From assembly GCA_032209605.1 (NCBI GenBank), contig JASFXZ010000001.1, forward strand, positions 45,202,619-45,266,618: a stretch of DNA of 64,000 bases, in the 5' to 3' direction. Within the stretch, counting starts at the first letter, position 1, and the number at the start of each line of letters is the position of its first letter. The translations under genes were made by a program, and so were the position numbers. This document shows positions 56,101 through 64,000 of the stretch, one piece after another. A model generated the notes under the pieces. That model ran no database searches and had not been told where the DNA came from. It saw only the letters and a program-made list of their open reading frames with translations. The stretch is from Mactromeris polynyma. Taxonomy: Eukaryota; Mollusca; Bivalvia; Venerida; Mactridae.

Positions 56101-58345
56101 TTGTGGGTACTATTCCCCAACTTAAATATGTTTTTGGGGGCCATTTGTGGGTACCATTCCCCAACTTAAATATGTTTTTGGGGGCCATTTGTGGGTACCA
56201 TTCCCCAACTTAAATATGTTTTTGGGGGCCATTTGTGGTACCATTCCCCAACTTTGATATGTCTTTGGGGGCCATTTGTGGGTACCATTCCCCAACTTTG
56301 ATATGTCTTTCCCCTATTTTTATAAAATATTCCTTGTACATGAAAGAGGAACAGTTGTGTAGGATTAATCGGGGTTAAATTTCTTTTAAAAAAGTGCTGT
56401 ATATTTGATTGATTAAACTTAAACTTAATTTAGGCTCAAATTTCCCCTTTTCATGAAATACCTGTTTCAGACTTGTGTTTTGCAGAAAGTATGTCTGTAT
56501 GATCACTTTCATATGCCTTTTTCCTAAACAAAATTGCCTTACATATAAAAATTATGATAGGAAATAAGACTATGTATCTTTAAGTTGTATACCATGGTTT
56601 GGTGGGTGTGTATAGGAAATAAGACTATGTATCTTTAAGTTGTATACCATGGTTTGGTGGGTGTGTATAGGAAATAAGACTATGTATCTTTAAGTTGTAT
56701 ACCATGGTTTGGTGGGTGTGTATAGGAAATAAGACTATGTATCTTTAAGTTGTATACCATGGTTTGGTGGGTGTGTATCGGAGATGGAGTTTAAAAATGT
56801 TGTGCCAAATATAATTGGTGCTTGCACTCAAATGAAACATCTTATTGAGAATGGTTGTGCTGACAAAAGAGTTAAATGGTAAACGTTTTAAGCAGACAGT
56901 CGGTAAAACCAACTACAAGTACAACAAACCATAAGTCTATAATGGTGTTATAGCTGAGCACGAGGTCTTCGTCAGTCGTCTGTCCATCTGTCCGTATGTC
57001 CTACAACAATCGTTTAAAATCCTTGCATTGTAAAATCCTGTAATTTGTCCTCGATTGTATTAAGTTATCTAACACAAAGACTGGTTCAGTTAGATTGTAT
57101 TAAGTTATCTAACACAAAGACTGGTTCAGTTAGATTGTATTAAGTTATCTAACACAAAGACTGGTTCAGTTAGATTGTATTAAGTTATCTAACACAAAGA
57201 CTGGTTCAGTTAGATTGTATTAAGTTATCTAACACAAAGACTGGTTCAGTTAGATGCTTGGTAACTTTCATTAATGAAGAAACTTTAAATGGTATTGGTT
57301 TAGGGTTGGAATATTTATCTCAGTAAATTATAAGGTATTTTTAGCCCCTTTGTATGCAATTTATAGGAATTATGGGAAAATTGTTGTGTTTAATTTGTAT
57401 TTTTGTTGATTCATTACTTTTGCAGGAGATTGTTTCCGTGTTTCAGAGATTTTATCTCGGCTCTGTCCTGATGTTCTGTGATTGAAATTCTGTCTTGTTC
57501 TGATAATATGTCGATAATAATACATTCAAGCAATAATTATTTACTAAGGTATCAGCACTTCAATGTCACTATTAATCAGGGGTTCTAAAGATCCGCATTA
57601 ATCCGGAGTTAGAGGCTTCGGGTCACTTTTCGATCGATTTAAATCTGATGATTTTTTTTAGGGGGGTAGGGGCCGAATCACGGCTGGTACGAAACGTTCT
57701 GTGTATGAATGCGTTTCAATAGTCTAGATCATCAAACACCTGCATCTGATAATTCTGGGTCTATGTCACCCCCCCCCCCCCGGCAAATCTTCAGGATTGA
57801 GAACATTCAGCTGTTAGAACCCCTGATTAATTAAACTGCTTGTCTTTAATATTTCTTGAACAAATGTTTCTCAATGCAAGTAAATCAGATTAAAGGAAGT
57901 CATTTGGGAAGTTAATGTAAAAGAAAGTAGTGGTGATTTGTTTATGCTCACAGAAGGAGGAGTATATAGCCACCGTTCGTCTGTCCGTCCGTGCATCAGT
58001 CCTTCATCCATGTTCATGCTATTTATCAGCGTCCATTGTCTCAGCTTCATTGTTCCATCAAATTAGATGGTCAAAATTGCTCTTTATTTTACAGAAATCT
58101 GCCTAAAAACTTTTTATGAAATTGCCACCTTTATAAAAATTTCATTGAGGCCTGTTAGGAGGCCTACTTCAGTGTTCATATTTAACGTTGTATTTTGTCT
58201 TGTACTTCAGAATGGTGGTGGACTCAATCATACAGATATGAACGTGAAGGGAGCATGGGCAAAGGGTGTAACAGGCAAGAATGTTGTCATTACAATACTG
58301 GACGATGGTATAGAAAGGACCCATGATGATCTCAAAGATAATTAT
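31909..58345 (+). CDS. furin/kexin-type proprotein convertase, first 4 coding exons (partial)
   Basis: Join 31909-32100, 36476-36580, 53526-53702, 58211-58345, all introns phase 0, gives 203 codons; the gene continues beyond the window. Order: signal peptide (to about residue 32), prodomain with HYLFEHPHVHRRSV (secondary site after R82), primary autocleavage site KRRKR/D (after R114), a linker, then the start of the subtilisin-like domain with DMNVKGAWAKGVTGKNVVIT and LDDGIERTH, which holds the catalytic Asp (D189). Members of this calcium-dependent serine protease family cleave precursors after paired basic residues in the Golgi and secretory granules. The catalytic His, oxyanion Asn, Ser and P domain are not in the window. 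Sequence fits furin, PC1/3 or PC5-type enzymes; the subtype is left open. Confidence 0.9.
32673..33185. mobile_element. inverted-repeat element (about 513 bp) in convertase intron 1
   Basis: The left end GTTAAACCCATACATGTATG and the right end CACATGTATGGTTTAAC are inverted repeats with small indels. The interior repeats CTCCCG words (32700-33150). No coding capacity. Confidence 0.6.
33439..33857 (+). mobile_element. tRNA-derived SINE, full length (419 bp)
   Basis: Pol III A box TGGTCCAGTGGT (33448-33459) and perfect B box GGTTCGATTCC (33491-33501) open a tRNA-like head with an anticodon-region ACTAGTAAT. A body of about 340 bp and a 14-A tail (33844-33857) follow. The stem pairings are damaged, so it is not a working tRNA gene. 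A second copy lies at 39928-40141 in the opposite orientation. Confidence 0.85.
34343..34536. mobile_element. MITE with TAGGCCAAAAAAAATATCTG ends (about 194 bp)
   Basis: The left end CTTAGGCCAAAAAAAATATC and the right end GATTTTTTTTAGGCCTTAG are inverted, each next to GTGTTTAGGGTAAC or its mirror GGGTTACCTGAAACAC. A decayed relative may lie at 52170-52265 (GTAGGGTATGTAGGTAGGGA). Confidence 0.7.
34733..36345. repeat. 35-bp minisatellite, about 46 copies
   Basis: The unit is GAGTCCCGCCACGACGAGGG plus GTTGGGTGTTACAGC, GC-rich against an AT-rich background. Units alternate TGTTACA and TGTAACA. It ends about 130 bases before the exon 2 acceptor of the convertase gene. Open frames inside are artefacts. 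Confidence 0.97.
36476..36580 (+). CDS. convertase exon 2 (prodomain, His-rich)
   Basis: Between TACTTCAG and GTAAAC; 35 codons, phase 0. Codes VGSIEDHYLFEHPHVHRRSV then EANGKHHQHLSSHPQ. Eight histidines in 35 residues, clustered around the secondary cleavage site. Confidence 0.9.
37056..37313. repeat. 21-bp minisatellite, about 12 copies
   Basis: The unit is AGGTGCTGAATGTCAAACACC (GCTCAATG in the right half). Its right edge flows into AATGTCAAGGGTCATTGATA, the start of a dispersed element also found at 38715, 43645 and 47565. Confidence 0.95.
37295..37445 (+). mobile_element. dispersed 'TCAAGGGTCAT' element, copy 1
   Basis: Shares TCAAGGGTCATT, TTTAGAGAAAAAT, CCAGAATCCT and GGGGTCAA blocks in the same order with the copies at 38715-38905, 43645-43775 and 47565-47700. 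A reversed piece is at 36806-36860. Confidence 0.7.
37446..38714. other. convertase intron 2, unique part
   Basis: No exon seen. A segment with CTTGCCCGTTCGGGCA (about 38528-38608) recurs inverted at about 62105-62185, another dispersed repeat. Confidence 0.5.
38715..38905 (+). mobile_element. dispersed 'TCAAGGGTCAT' element, copy 2 (without array)
   Basis: CAGGGGTTCAACTAGGGGCT opens it and TCAAATGGAGTCCCTG closes it, with CAGGG/CCCTG at the two ends. No tandem array is attached, so this copy shows the unexpanded state. Confidence 0.65.
38906..39927. other. convertase intron 2, nothing recognised
   Basis: AT-rich sequence with no exon or clear repeat. Confidence 0.5.
39928..40141 (-). mobile_element. 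SINE copy, 5'-truncated, reverse orientation
   Basis: The reverse complement matches the 3' half of the SINE at 33439-33857 (AGTCTTT to the A tail, here a T run at 39928-39936). The tRNA head is absent, as in a truncated insertion. Confidence 0.8.
40432..40504. repeat. 33-bp tandem duplication
   Basis: Two copies of TTATAATAATGTTCTGTATA plus TTACTTCATTATG. Confidence 0.85.
40686..42020. repeat. 24-bp minisatellite, about 55 copies
   Basis: The unit is CAATACAATATAATATGGTC plus TCGG (or TCTG, TTGG). From 41440 a 21-bp variant, CAATACAATATATGATCTCGG, is interspersed. All reading frames are open in places, but these are repeat artefacts. Confidence 0.97.
42945..43660. repeat. 17-bp minisatellite, about 40 copies
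   Basis: The unit is GGTCTGGGGCTCCTCTA, with inserted TGTGCCAGTA spacers and variants TACTGG and TCTGCGG. Its right edge, GGTACTGAATATCAAGGGTC, is the start of a dispersed element copy. Confidence 0.95.
43645..43775 (+). mobile_element. dispersed 'TCAAGGGTCAT' element, copy 3 (with array)
   Basis: Same block order as the other copies (TATCAAGGGTCAT, TATAGCCAAATTGGCTATAA, CCTAAGGGTCAAAATGTG). The 17-bp array is fused to its left end. Confidence 0.7.
44268..44452. mobile_element. dispersed repeat, copy 2
   Basis: Matches 26815-27115 with deletions: GCTATTTGCATATCAGTGTT at the left, CAAGATATTTCTTGTTA at the right. Confidence 0.65.
45135..45320. mobile_element. hairpin MITE (186 bp)
   Basis: About 46-bp terminal inverted repeats: ATCAGGCCTTTTCCTGTCCA at the left and TGGACAGAAAAAGGCCTGAT at the right, each continuing into TTTTGGGAAAAAGACCCTAG or its mirror. 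The interior is about 95 bp without coding capacity. Confidence 0.85.
45715..46640. repeat. 35-bp minisatellite, about 26 copies
   Basis: The unit is TCCATGGTCACTGGGCCCCT plus GTTTTATGATGTTTA. The right third is more diverged (CCTAATCCATGATC). Confidence 0.95.
46641..48114. other. convertase intron 2, no exon
   Basis: Contains a copy of the 'TCAAGGGTCAT' element at 47565-47700. Short open frames around 46950-47270 on both strands have no recognisable similarity. Confidence 0.5.
48115..48358. mobile_element. MITE-like element with ATTATGCCCCCCT ends (244 bp)
   Basis: Perfect 13-bp terminal inverted repeats (48115-48127 and 48346-48358). The interior has GGTCGGTCAGTCGGTCGGTA, a CAATAACTCAAGAACCCCTT block and GTCAAAGGTCAAGGTCAC, a sequence type widespread in bivalve genomes as I know them. 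Confidence 0.75.
48359..49133. other. convertase intron 2, nothing recognised
   Basis: AT-rich, no exon or repeat supported. Confidence 0.5.
49135..50106. repeat. 30-bp minisatellite, about 32 nearly identical copies
   Basis: The unit is TCGATATGTCTCCTCCGATA plus TATCATGTCA. Only a few units differ (CTATATA, TCAATATG, CTGATATA, CAATATA), and most of the variation is near the ends. Both strands are open in several frames because the period divides by three. Confidence 0.97.
50275..50525. repeat. 27-bp minisatellite, 9 copies
   Basis: The unit is GATAGCCTCGTCCCACACCC plus AGTGTTA, almost uniform; one unit has an extra A. Confidence 0.95.
50951..51615. repeat. about 70-bp minisatellite, 9 copies
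   Basis: The unit is TTTGTGACCTTGGTGTAGGT plus CAAACCTACTATCATTACCA plus TCGACCCTGGTGTGTTTTAA plus AAGGGAACCTC. The inner units share TTATAAAAGGGTACGTC. Confidence 0.93.
51616..53525. other. convertase intron 2, right end
   Basis: No exon seen before 53526. GTAGGGTATGTAGGTAGGGA near 52240 resembles the element at 34343. Confidence 0.5.
53526..53702 (+). CDS. convertase exon 3 (autocleavage site and linker)
   Basis: Between TGTTTTTCAG and GTAAGT; 59 codons, phase 0. Codes VHWFEQQKLLKRRKRD (cleavage after R114), an acidic linker EVEGFVAENSEDESINS, a second basic cluster RQRR (135-138), and FNDELFDKMWYY, the start of the mature catalytic region. Confidence 0.9.
54205..54612. repeat. 36-bp minisatellite, 11 copies
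   Basis: The unit is TTGACAGTTATATGATTGTA plus AGGCCTTGATGCTTAG; nearly perfect. Confidence 0.95.
54613..55779. other. convertase intron 3, nothing recognised
   Basis: No exon or clear repeat. Confidence 0.5.
55780..56310. repeat. about 44-bp minisatellite, 12 copies
   Basis: The unit is CATTTGTGGGTACCATTCCC plus CAACTTAAATATGTTTTTGG plus GGGC. Confidence 0.95.
56546..56780. repeat. about 55-bp minisatellite, 4 copies
   Basis: The unit is AGGAAATAAGACTATGTATC plus TTTAAGTTGTATACCATGGT plus TTGGTGGGTGTGTAT, identical between copies until the last. Confidence 0.93.
57050..57256. repeat. 40-bp minisatellite, 5 copies
   Basis: The unit is GATTGTATTAAGTTATCTAA plus CACAAAGACTGGTTCAGTTA; copies are identical. 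Confidence 0.95.
57571..57831. mobile_element. MITE with ATTAATCAGGGGTTCTAA ends (261 bp)
   Basis: Perfect 18-bp terminal inverted repeats (57571-57588 and 57814-57831). The interior includes a C14 run. It lies in convertase intron 3, 380 bases before exon 4. Confidence 0.85.
58211..58345 (+). CDS. convertase exon 4 (catalytic Asp)
   Basis: Acceptor TTGTACTTCAG and donor TTAT/GTAAGT; 45 codons, phase 0. Codes NGGGLNHTDMNVKGAWAKGV, TGKNVVITILDDGIERTHDD and LKDNY. The Asp-Asp-Gly-Ile-Glu motif holds the catalytic Asp of the subtilisin-like triad. Confidence 0.92.
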
Positions 58346-58886
58346 GTAAGTATTTGTACAAGTTACGGCGGCTATAGAACATGAACATTGTGTTGATTAA
58401 TACATTTGGACTGTTCTCCAGGAATTATTAACAACATTTTCGAATATCAGGTTTTCATATTTTCTGTTTCCTCAGACATTTAGAATCATCTAGGCTATTT
58501 CATTTCCATTTTATAATGCTTTAAAGACACAGCGTTAATGACCTAGAACTGATGATGTCAATTTTTAACTGGAAATTCCAGATAACGTTATGAGCATCAA
58601 TAAGCCCGTTGTTTTCCTGGAGAACGGTCCATTTCATTCTGACAGGGGTGTCAACAGGAGCCTGGAGCTGGTAAAATTACCCATCATAACCCAGCTTCTT
58701 TTCTTGCATTAATGACCATAACTAAGGGGAGTACCCCCCAGACTCAAAACTTCGACAGGGAAATATTCAACATCATAACCAACATCATTAATACAGGTTT
58801 TGTCATGGAAACGCTCCGTTGTAAGAATGTTTTAATGTATATCCGCAAATTATAAATACCTCTGAACAGGTTGACATTATAAAAGA
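58346..58886. other. convertase intron 4, start
   Basis: No exon or clear repeat seen. Confidence 0.5.
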
Positions 58887-59922
58887 CTCCTCTTGTCACT
58901 ACACTCCCCCGCGAGTTATAAGCCTTTCATATATAGATATACTTCTTCTCCTCTTGTCACTACACTCCCCCCCCCCCTGAGTTATAAGCCTTTCATATAT
59001 AGATATACTTCTTCTCCTCTTGTCACTACACTCACCCCCCCCCCCCCCCCGGAGTTATAAGCCTTTCATATATAGATATACTTCTTCTCCTCTTGTCACT
59101 ACACTCCCCCCTGAGTTATAAGCCTTTCATATATAGATATACTTCTTCTCCTCTTGTCACTACACCCCCCCCCTGAGTTATAAGCCTTTCATACATAGAT
59201 AAACTTCTTCTCCTCTTGTCACTACACTCCCCCCTGCGTTATAAGCCTTTCATATATAGATATACTTCTTCTCCTCTTGTCACTACACTCCCCCCCCCCC
59301 CCGAGTTATAAGCCTTTCATATATAGATATACTTCTTCTCCTCTTGTCACTACACTCCCCCCTGCGTTATAAGCCTTTCATATATAGATATACTTCTTCT
59401 CCTCTTGTCACTACACTCCCCCCCCCCTGAGTTATAAGCCTTTCATATATAGATATACTTCTTCTCCTCTTGTCACTACACTCCCCCCTGCGTTATAAGC
59501 CTTTCATATATAGATATACTTCTTCTCCTCTTGTCACTACACTCCCCCCTGCGTTATAAGCCTTTCATATATAGATATACTTCTTCTCCTCTTGTCACTA
59601 CACTCCCCCCTGCGTTATAAGCCTTTCATATATAGATATACTTCTTCTCCTCTTGTCACTACACTCCCCCCCCCCGAGTTATAAGCCTTTCATATATAGA
59701 TATACTTCTTCTCCTCTTGTCACTACACTCCCCCTCCCCCCGAGTTATAAGCCTTTCATATATAGATATACTCCTTCTCCTCTTGTTACTACACTCCCCC
59801 CGAGTTATAAGCCTTTCATATATAGACATACTTCTTCTCGTCTTGTCACTACACTCCCCCCGAGTTATAAGCCTTTCATATATAGATATACTTCTTCTCC
59901 TCTTGTCACTACACTCTGTCTC
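58887..59922. repeat. about 58- to 66-bp minisatellite with variable C runs, about 17 copies
   Basis: The unit is CTTCTCCTCTTGTCACTACA plus CTCCCCCCTGCGTTATAAGC plus CTTTCATATATAGATATA. The C run varies from about 6 to 15 bases between units while the rest is nearly constant. Confidence 0.95.
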
Positions 59923-60706
59923 TCTTTGTTCTCTCTAACTAAAATGTTCATTTTCTGATTGGAAATAACGAGATTCTTGTTTCTTGTTCTCTTTTATTAT
60001 CAAATAATGCAATATAAACACTACTTACCACAAATTGTTATGGCAGTCATGGTTGTATGAGGTTACTGATATAACTAGTGAAGCATTTGTCTGCGAGATC
60101 ATTGGTTTTTACTTGAGGTTTAATATTATGCAATAAGCGAGAGAGTTTCCCCGTAGGTTCTAGCAAAACTCAATGATGAGGGATTGCTTGTCGTGGTTTC
60201 CCTGCAAAACTGACTTGTTTCGTCAGTAATTAGTCTCTTCAGCGACTGTAAAGGTCCAATATTACTCAAGATAAATTTATTAACTATGTAATCATGTAGT
60301 TTTATTTACTTATAGTATGATTAATTATTCAAAGTTCTGTTACAATACAATTTTGTAGTAAGGACATATTACATCATGTGATTACTGAGTGCCAGCTTTG
60401 TAGTAATTACGCTGGAGAACATGCAGTCATTGTCATTAAATATTTATAGTTGCATTTACAATTTTTGTTGATATTAATGTAATTAATGTGTATTTTATTG
60501 TCAAACAATTATGCTGAAGATTTATTTCAGACAATAATCCAATTACTGACACAGTGTTTCTATTGCAAGGGTTAATTTTCTTATGTAAAAAATCGCTATC
60601 AATTTAAATAAGGCACATGGAGTGTTGTTGATTGATGGGACAATTTTTTTAAATGTTTGTTTCGCTGTCTCCCTATCTACATGATAGAATGCTGCCCTCC
60701 AAATAA
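59923..60706. other. convertase intron 4, nothing recognised
   Basis: AT-rich, no exon seen. Confidence 0.5.
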
Positions 60707-61420
60707 ATTGTTTGACCTTTGACAGGCAGTTGTTTGACCTTTGATAGACTGTTGTTTGACCTTTGACAGGCAGTTGTTTGACCTTTGATAGACCATTGTT
60801 TGACCTTTGACAGGCAATTGTTTGACCTTTGATAGACCATTGTTTGACCTTTGACAGGCAATTGTTTGACCTTTGATAGACCATTGTTTGACCTTTGGCA
60901 GGCAATTGTTTGTCCTTTGATAGACCATTGTTTGATCTTTGATAGACCATTGTTTGACCTTTGATAGACCATTGCTTGATCTTTGATAGACCATTGTTTG
61001 ACCTTTGATAGACCATTGTTTGACCTTTGATAGACCATTGTTTGATCTTTGATAGACCATTGTTTGACCTTTGATAGACCATTGTTTGACCTTTGATAGA
61101 CCATTGTTTGACCTTTGATAGACCATTGTTTGACCTTTGATAGACCATTGTTTGACCTTTGATAGGCAATTGTTTGACCTTTGATAGACCATTGCTTGAT
61201 CTTTGATAGACCATTGTTTGACCTTTGATAGACCATTGTTTGACCTTTGGCAGGCAATTGTTTGTCCTTTGATAGACCATTGTTTGATCTTTGATAGACC
61301 ATTGTTTGACCTTTGATAGACCATTGCTTGATCTTTGATAGACCATTGTTTGACCTTTGATAGACCATTGTTTGACCTTTGATAGACCATTGTTTGACCT
61401 TTGATAGACCATTGTTTGAC
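60707..61420. repeat. 22-bp minisatellite, about 33 copies
   Basis: The unit is GACCATTGTTTGACCTTTGATA, with GGCAATTG, TTGATC and GGCAGG variants that recur in blocks (for example the stretch 60895-60990 reappears at 61250-61340). Confidence 0.95.
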
Positions 61421-63739
61421 CTATGATTGGAAATTGTCTTTAGACTCGGTCAAGGGAAATGCAGTTGCATGAACAAGTATGAACAATTCAATTCAGTTTA
61501 TTACGCGTAATCTTTACCGATCATTGCCCTCTACTGGGCGCAAATGTTTAACAGAGAAGAACATGAACATATATACAATTAAACAATACATTCATATAGT
61601 GACCAATTACAAATATTTTATCTTTATAAGACAATAATATGAAAGTAACGAAGGTTAACATACAAAGAATATACAAGTATTGATTTTCAATAAAACTGCC
61701 TAAAGCATGCCAATTTCACAAAGTAGTGCCCGGGAGACACAGAGTATTTTTATTTTATTCATACAAAGTTTTATTCTTAAAACATTATTTCAATATATTC
61801 AGATTCAAACTGGTTGCCATAAATAGATATCTAGTACTGAATGGATTCACTGCTTGCAGCACAATAGGATTTGCTCTGAAAATTGTCAAAAGAAATGGTT
61901 GTCTGGATGGTTGATTAATACAAGCCAAGCTAATCTAATGACCAATGATTTCAACTGCTCCAACCAGAGCACATTCATTATATTTTGCTGGTATTTTTCT
62001 GCTGTGTTGTTGAACATTTTGCGCCATTTAATTGTAGTGTTTTTCATTAATTTTGTTTGGCTTCTATGAATCTAATGGTGTGATAATCAGTCTTCACGAT
62101 AACCCACTTGCCCGAAGCAAAGGAAAAGTAAAATTACAGTCAGACAAGTAAAGAATCCATTTCTTTTACCCGACCGGGCAAGTTGTGTTTGTGGTCCGGT
62201 CTCCAATACTTTGACTGGTTTTCATTTTTTGTCAAGTTTTGTTTGTGTAATAGCACTTTTTCATCAATTATCGTTACCAGTCTTCATTTCTGATTTAACA
62301 AATCAGAACATCCATCAGAACATCATGTTTCTTCGTTATGATGATGATGAGAATGATGTGATGGAGATGAATGAAGACTGTATTTTCATTGTAATTTCAT
62401 TGTTATTATCTAGAATAAAACTAGAATTACTAATGTCTTTTTATTATTAATTTATGTTTTGCTGTTTTTATTTCGGGCAAGTGGAAATTGCAAGCTGTCA
62501 GCTCGAATGGGCAAGTCCTTCCAAAAAATTATCGTGATGACTAGATAATTGCAATATTGTACTTTTTAAGAACCACTTATGCCCCAATTTTGTTTCCTGA
62601 AAAATGTAAATTTAAATTGCTTCACATGGTGCATTGTACATGCTGCTGGTATTGAGTTTGTTATTTTGGAATAATATGATGTTTGTATAATATCGTGACT
62701 TCCATTTGCAAAAATTCTGGTTTGTGTTTTAGCGCACTTATGAATACTCCAGAGAATTTTATTGGCATGGCAACTAGCTTTTATTCTGACAATTACGACA
62801 AATGGCAAACCACCTTAATGCTTTGCGTAACATTTTGTACCATTGTTACGTGTAGCTGTATTCTTAGAATTGCGTGTGAGGTGACTTCTGGGAAGTTATT
62901 CTCAGCCAGAGAACTGATGACTTACCCGTTTACTGCCCACCGCACCGAAAGCTATTGTCAACGTACCTCTGATGTGATAAATGACTTCATAGTTTCACAA
63001 AACTCTACGAGTAATACTGTGATTTTTGTTGCCATTTTGTCGAGATAGATTAAAAAATTATTGAGGGTTTTAACAAGCTGTCGTGCAGTAAATGCTGTCA
63101 AAGCCATATTGCTTGTCTTCAAAACACGACATTGTCTTAAAAGGTTTCCATCACTTGATATCTTTCATCACATTTTCTTTTTAGCGTAGCCGTACTAACA
63201 TGGTTTTGCTATTTGCATATCAGCGTTGTGTAAACCAATCAAAGGTATTGAGCTTCAATAGATATAGTGCATAATAAATCTTCACAATATCTTACTATAA
63301 GAATCTTTCACAAGCTTCTGGTACAGATAGAAATATCTGGCACAAGGGTTACTGTTTCGGAGAGAACAAGACTCTTTCCATCTGCACACAAAGTCATTGA
63401 AAGCCATGGAAGTCTTTTTTATGCCAACATTTGTAAGAAGTAAGGTAAGAGTTTTAATAAAAGGACTGATATTTTATGGGCTTTTATGTGATGTTACAAA
63501 TTCATTCAAGTGTTTATTTGCCATTATGCGACGACATTCCAGGACACCATTAGCACAAGACTCATCCAACACTAGGGATGTAAGATAGTTTTCCCGCACC
63601 AGTATTAATGCGGGATTATTGAGTCCTCAGGTATGCAAGAAATACTGTGTCTGTATCATGACTTTGACTGAACTCTGAGGTCTTCATTGCTGACAGGATC
63701 ACTGGCTAGGGGCTCCATGTTAACTAAAGGCACAAGACA
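61421..63739. other. convertase intron 4, no exon
   Basis: Holds an inverted copy of the CTTGCCCG repeat (about 62100-62205), with a further end near 62475-62520, and a fragment of the 26792 repeat family at 63186-63243. No further convertase exon was found; the next one, carrying the catalytic His, is expected beyond the window. Confidence 0.55.
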
Positions 63740-64000
63740 GTGTTATGTAGGCAGTTTACCTAACCCATGTGTCTTGATTACCACAAGACAGTGTTATGTA
63801 GGCAGTTTACCTAACCCATGTGCCTTGATTACCACAAGACAGTGTTATGTAGGCAGTATACCTAACCCATGTGCCTTGATTACCACAAGACAGTGTTATG
63901 TAGGCAGTTTACCTAACCCATGTGTCTTGATTACCACAAGACAGTGTTATGTAGGCAGTTTACCTAACCCATGTGCCTTGATTACCACAAGACAGTGTTA
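63735..64000. repeat. 51-bp minisatellite running off window end
   Basis: At least five copies of CCACAAGACAGTGTTATGTA plus GGCAGTTTACCTAACCCATG plus TGCCTTGATTA, cut by the window edge. Confidence 0.95.

Noticed and set aside
62683..63048. 121-codon plus frame with a hydrophobic stretch in convertase intron 4
   Set aside because: No similarity to convertases or other families I know; the sequence around it is repeat-rich intron.

Overview
This is animal nuclear DNA: AT-rich, intron-rich and gene-poor, packed with minisatellites, small inverted-repeat transposons, SINEs and decayed retrotransposons. Gene content (a Golgi carbohydrate sulfotransferase, a C-type-lectin-domain membrane protein and a furin-type proprotein convertase) and the repeat style (sugar-cane-like GGACGGAC runs, a 'GGTCAAGGTCACAGGGGGGCA' type dispersed element) suggest a lophotrochozoan, most likely a bivalve mollusc. 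The species cannot be named from the sequence.

Layout. 1-3.5 kb: intergenic, with a 2.35-kb, 30-bp minisatellite. 4.45-8.1 kb: three-exon carbohydrate 6-O-sulfotransferase gene (+), 673 codons, whose stem holds a recent 64-residue duplication; a 39-bp minisatellite follows its poly(A) signal. 10.3-10.7 kb: an isolated terminal coding exon of an unrecognised gene. 11.7-13.3 kb: two divergently oriented LINE 3' ends. 15.7-24.5 kb: a six-exon gene (+) for a 515-residue type I membrane protein: signal peptide, short C-type lectin domain, Cys-rich segment, Thr/Val repeat stalk, transmembrane helix. All five splice junctions are consistent in reading frame. 24.5-31.9 kb: mobile-element relics, including a Ty3/gypsy integrase fragment. 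31.9 kb to beyond the window end: a furin-like proprotein convertase gene (+); four coding exons (signal peptide, prodomain, cleavage site, start of the catalytic domain with its Asp) are visible and the remainder lies beyond base 64000.

The most striking feature is the lectin gene. Its second exon is entered through the last unit of a 28-copy, 51-bp minisatellite, and every unit carries a pyrimidine-rich CCATTCCAG acceptor followed by the same exon start. Because 51 is a multiple of 3 and no stop codon occurs, all 28 acceptors are in phase with exon 1, so acceptor choice or copy-number change could insert 0 to 27 copies of a 17-residue unit. The other end of the same exon runs into a second minisatellite (32 bp) that repeats the putative donor.

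The convertase locus is equally unusual in bulk: about 10 kb of the 32 kb visible is made of 15 unrelated minisatellites, all intronic. Two of them grow out of the same end of a dispersed element that is present five times in intron 2.

The genes show no evident functional partnership beyond all acting in the secretory pathway or at the cell surface.
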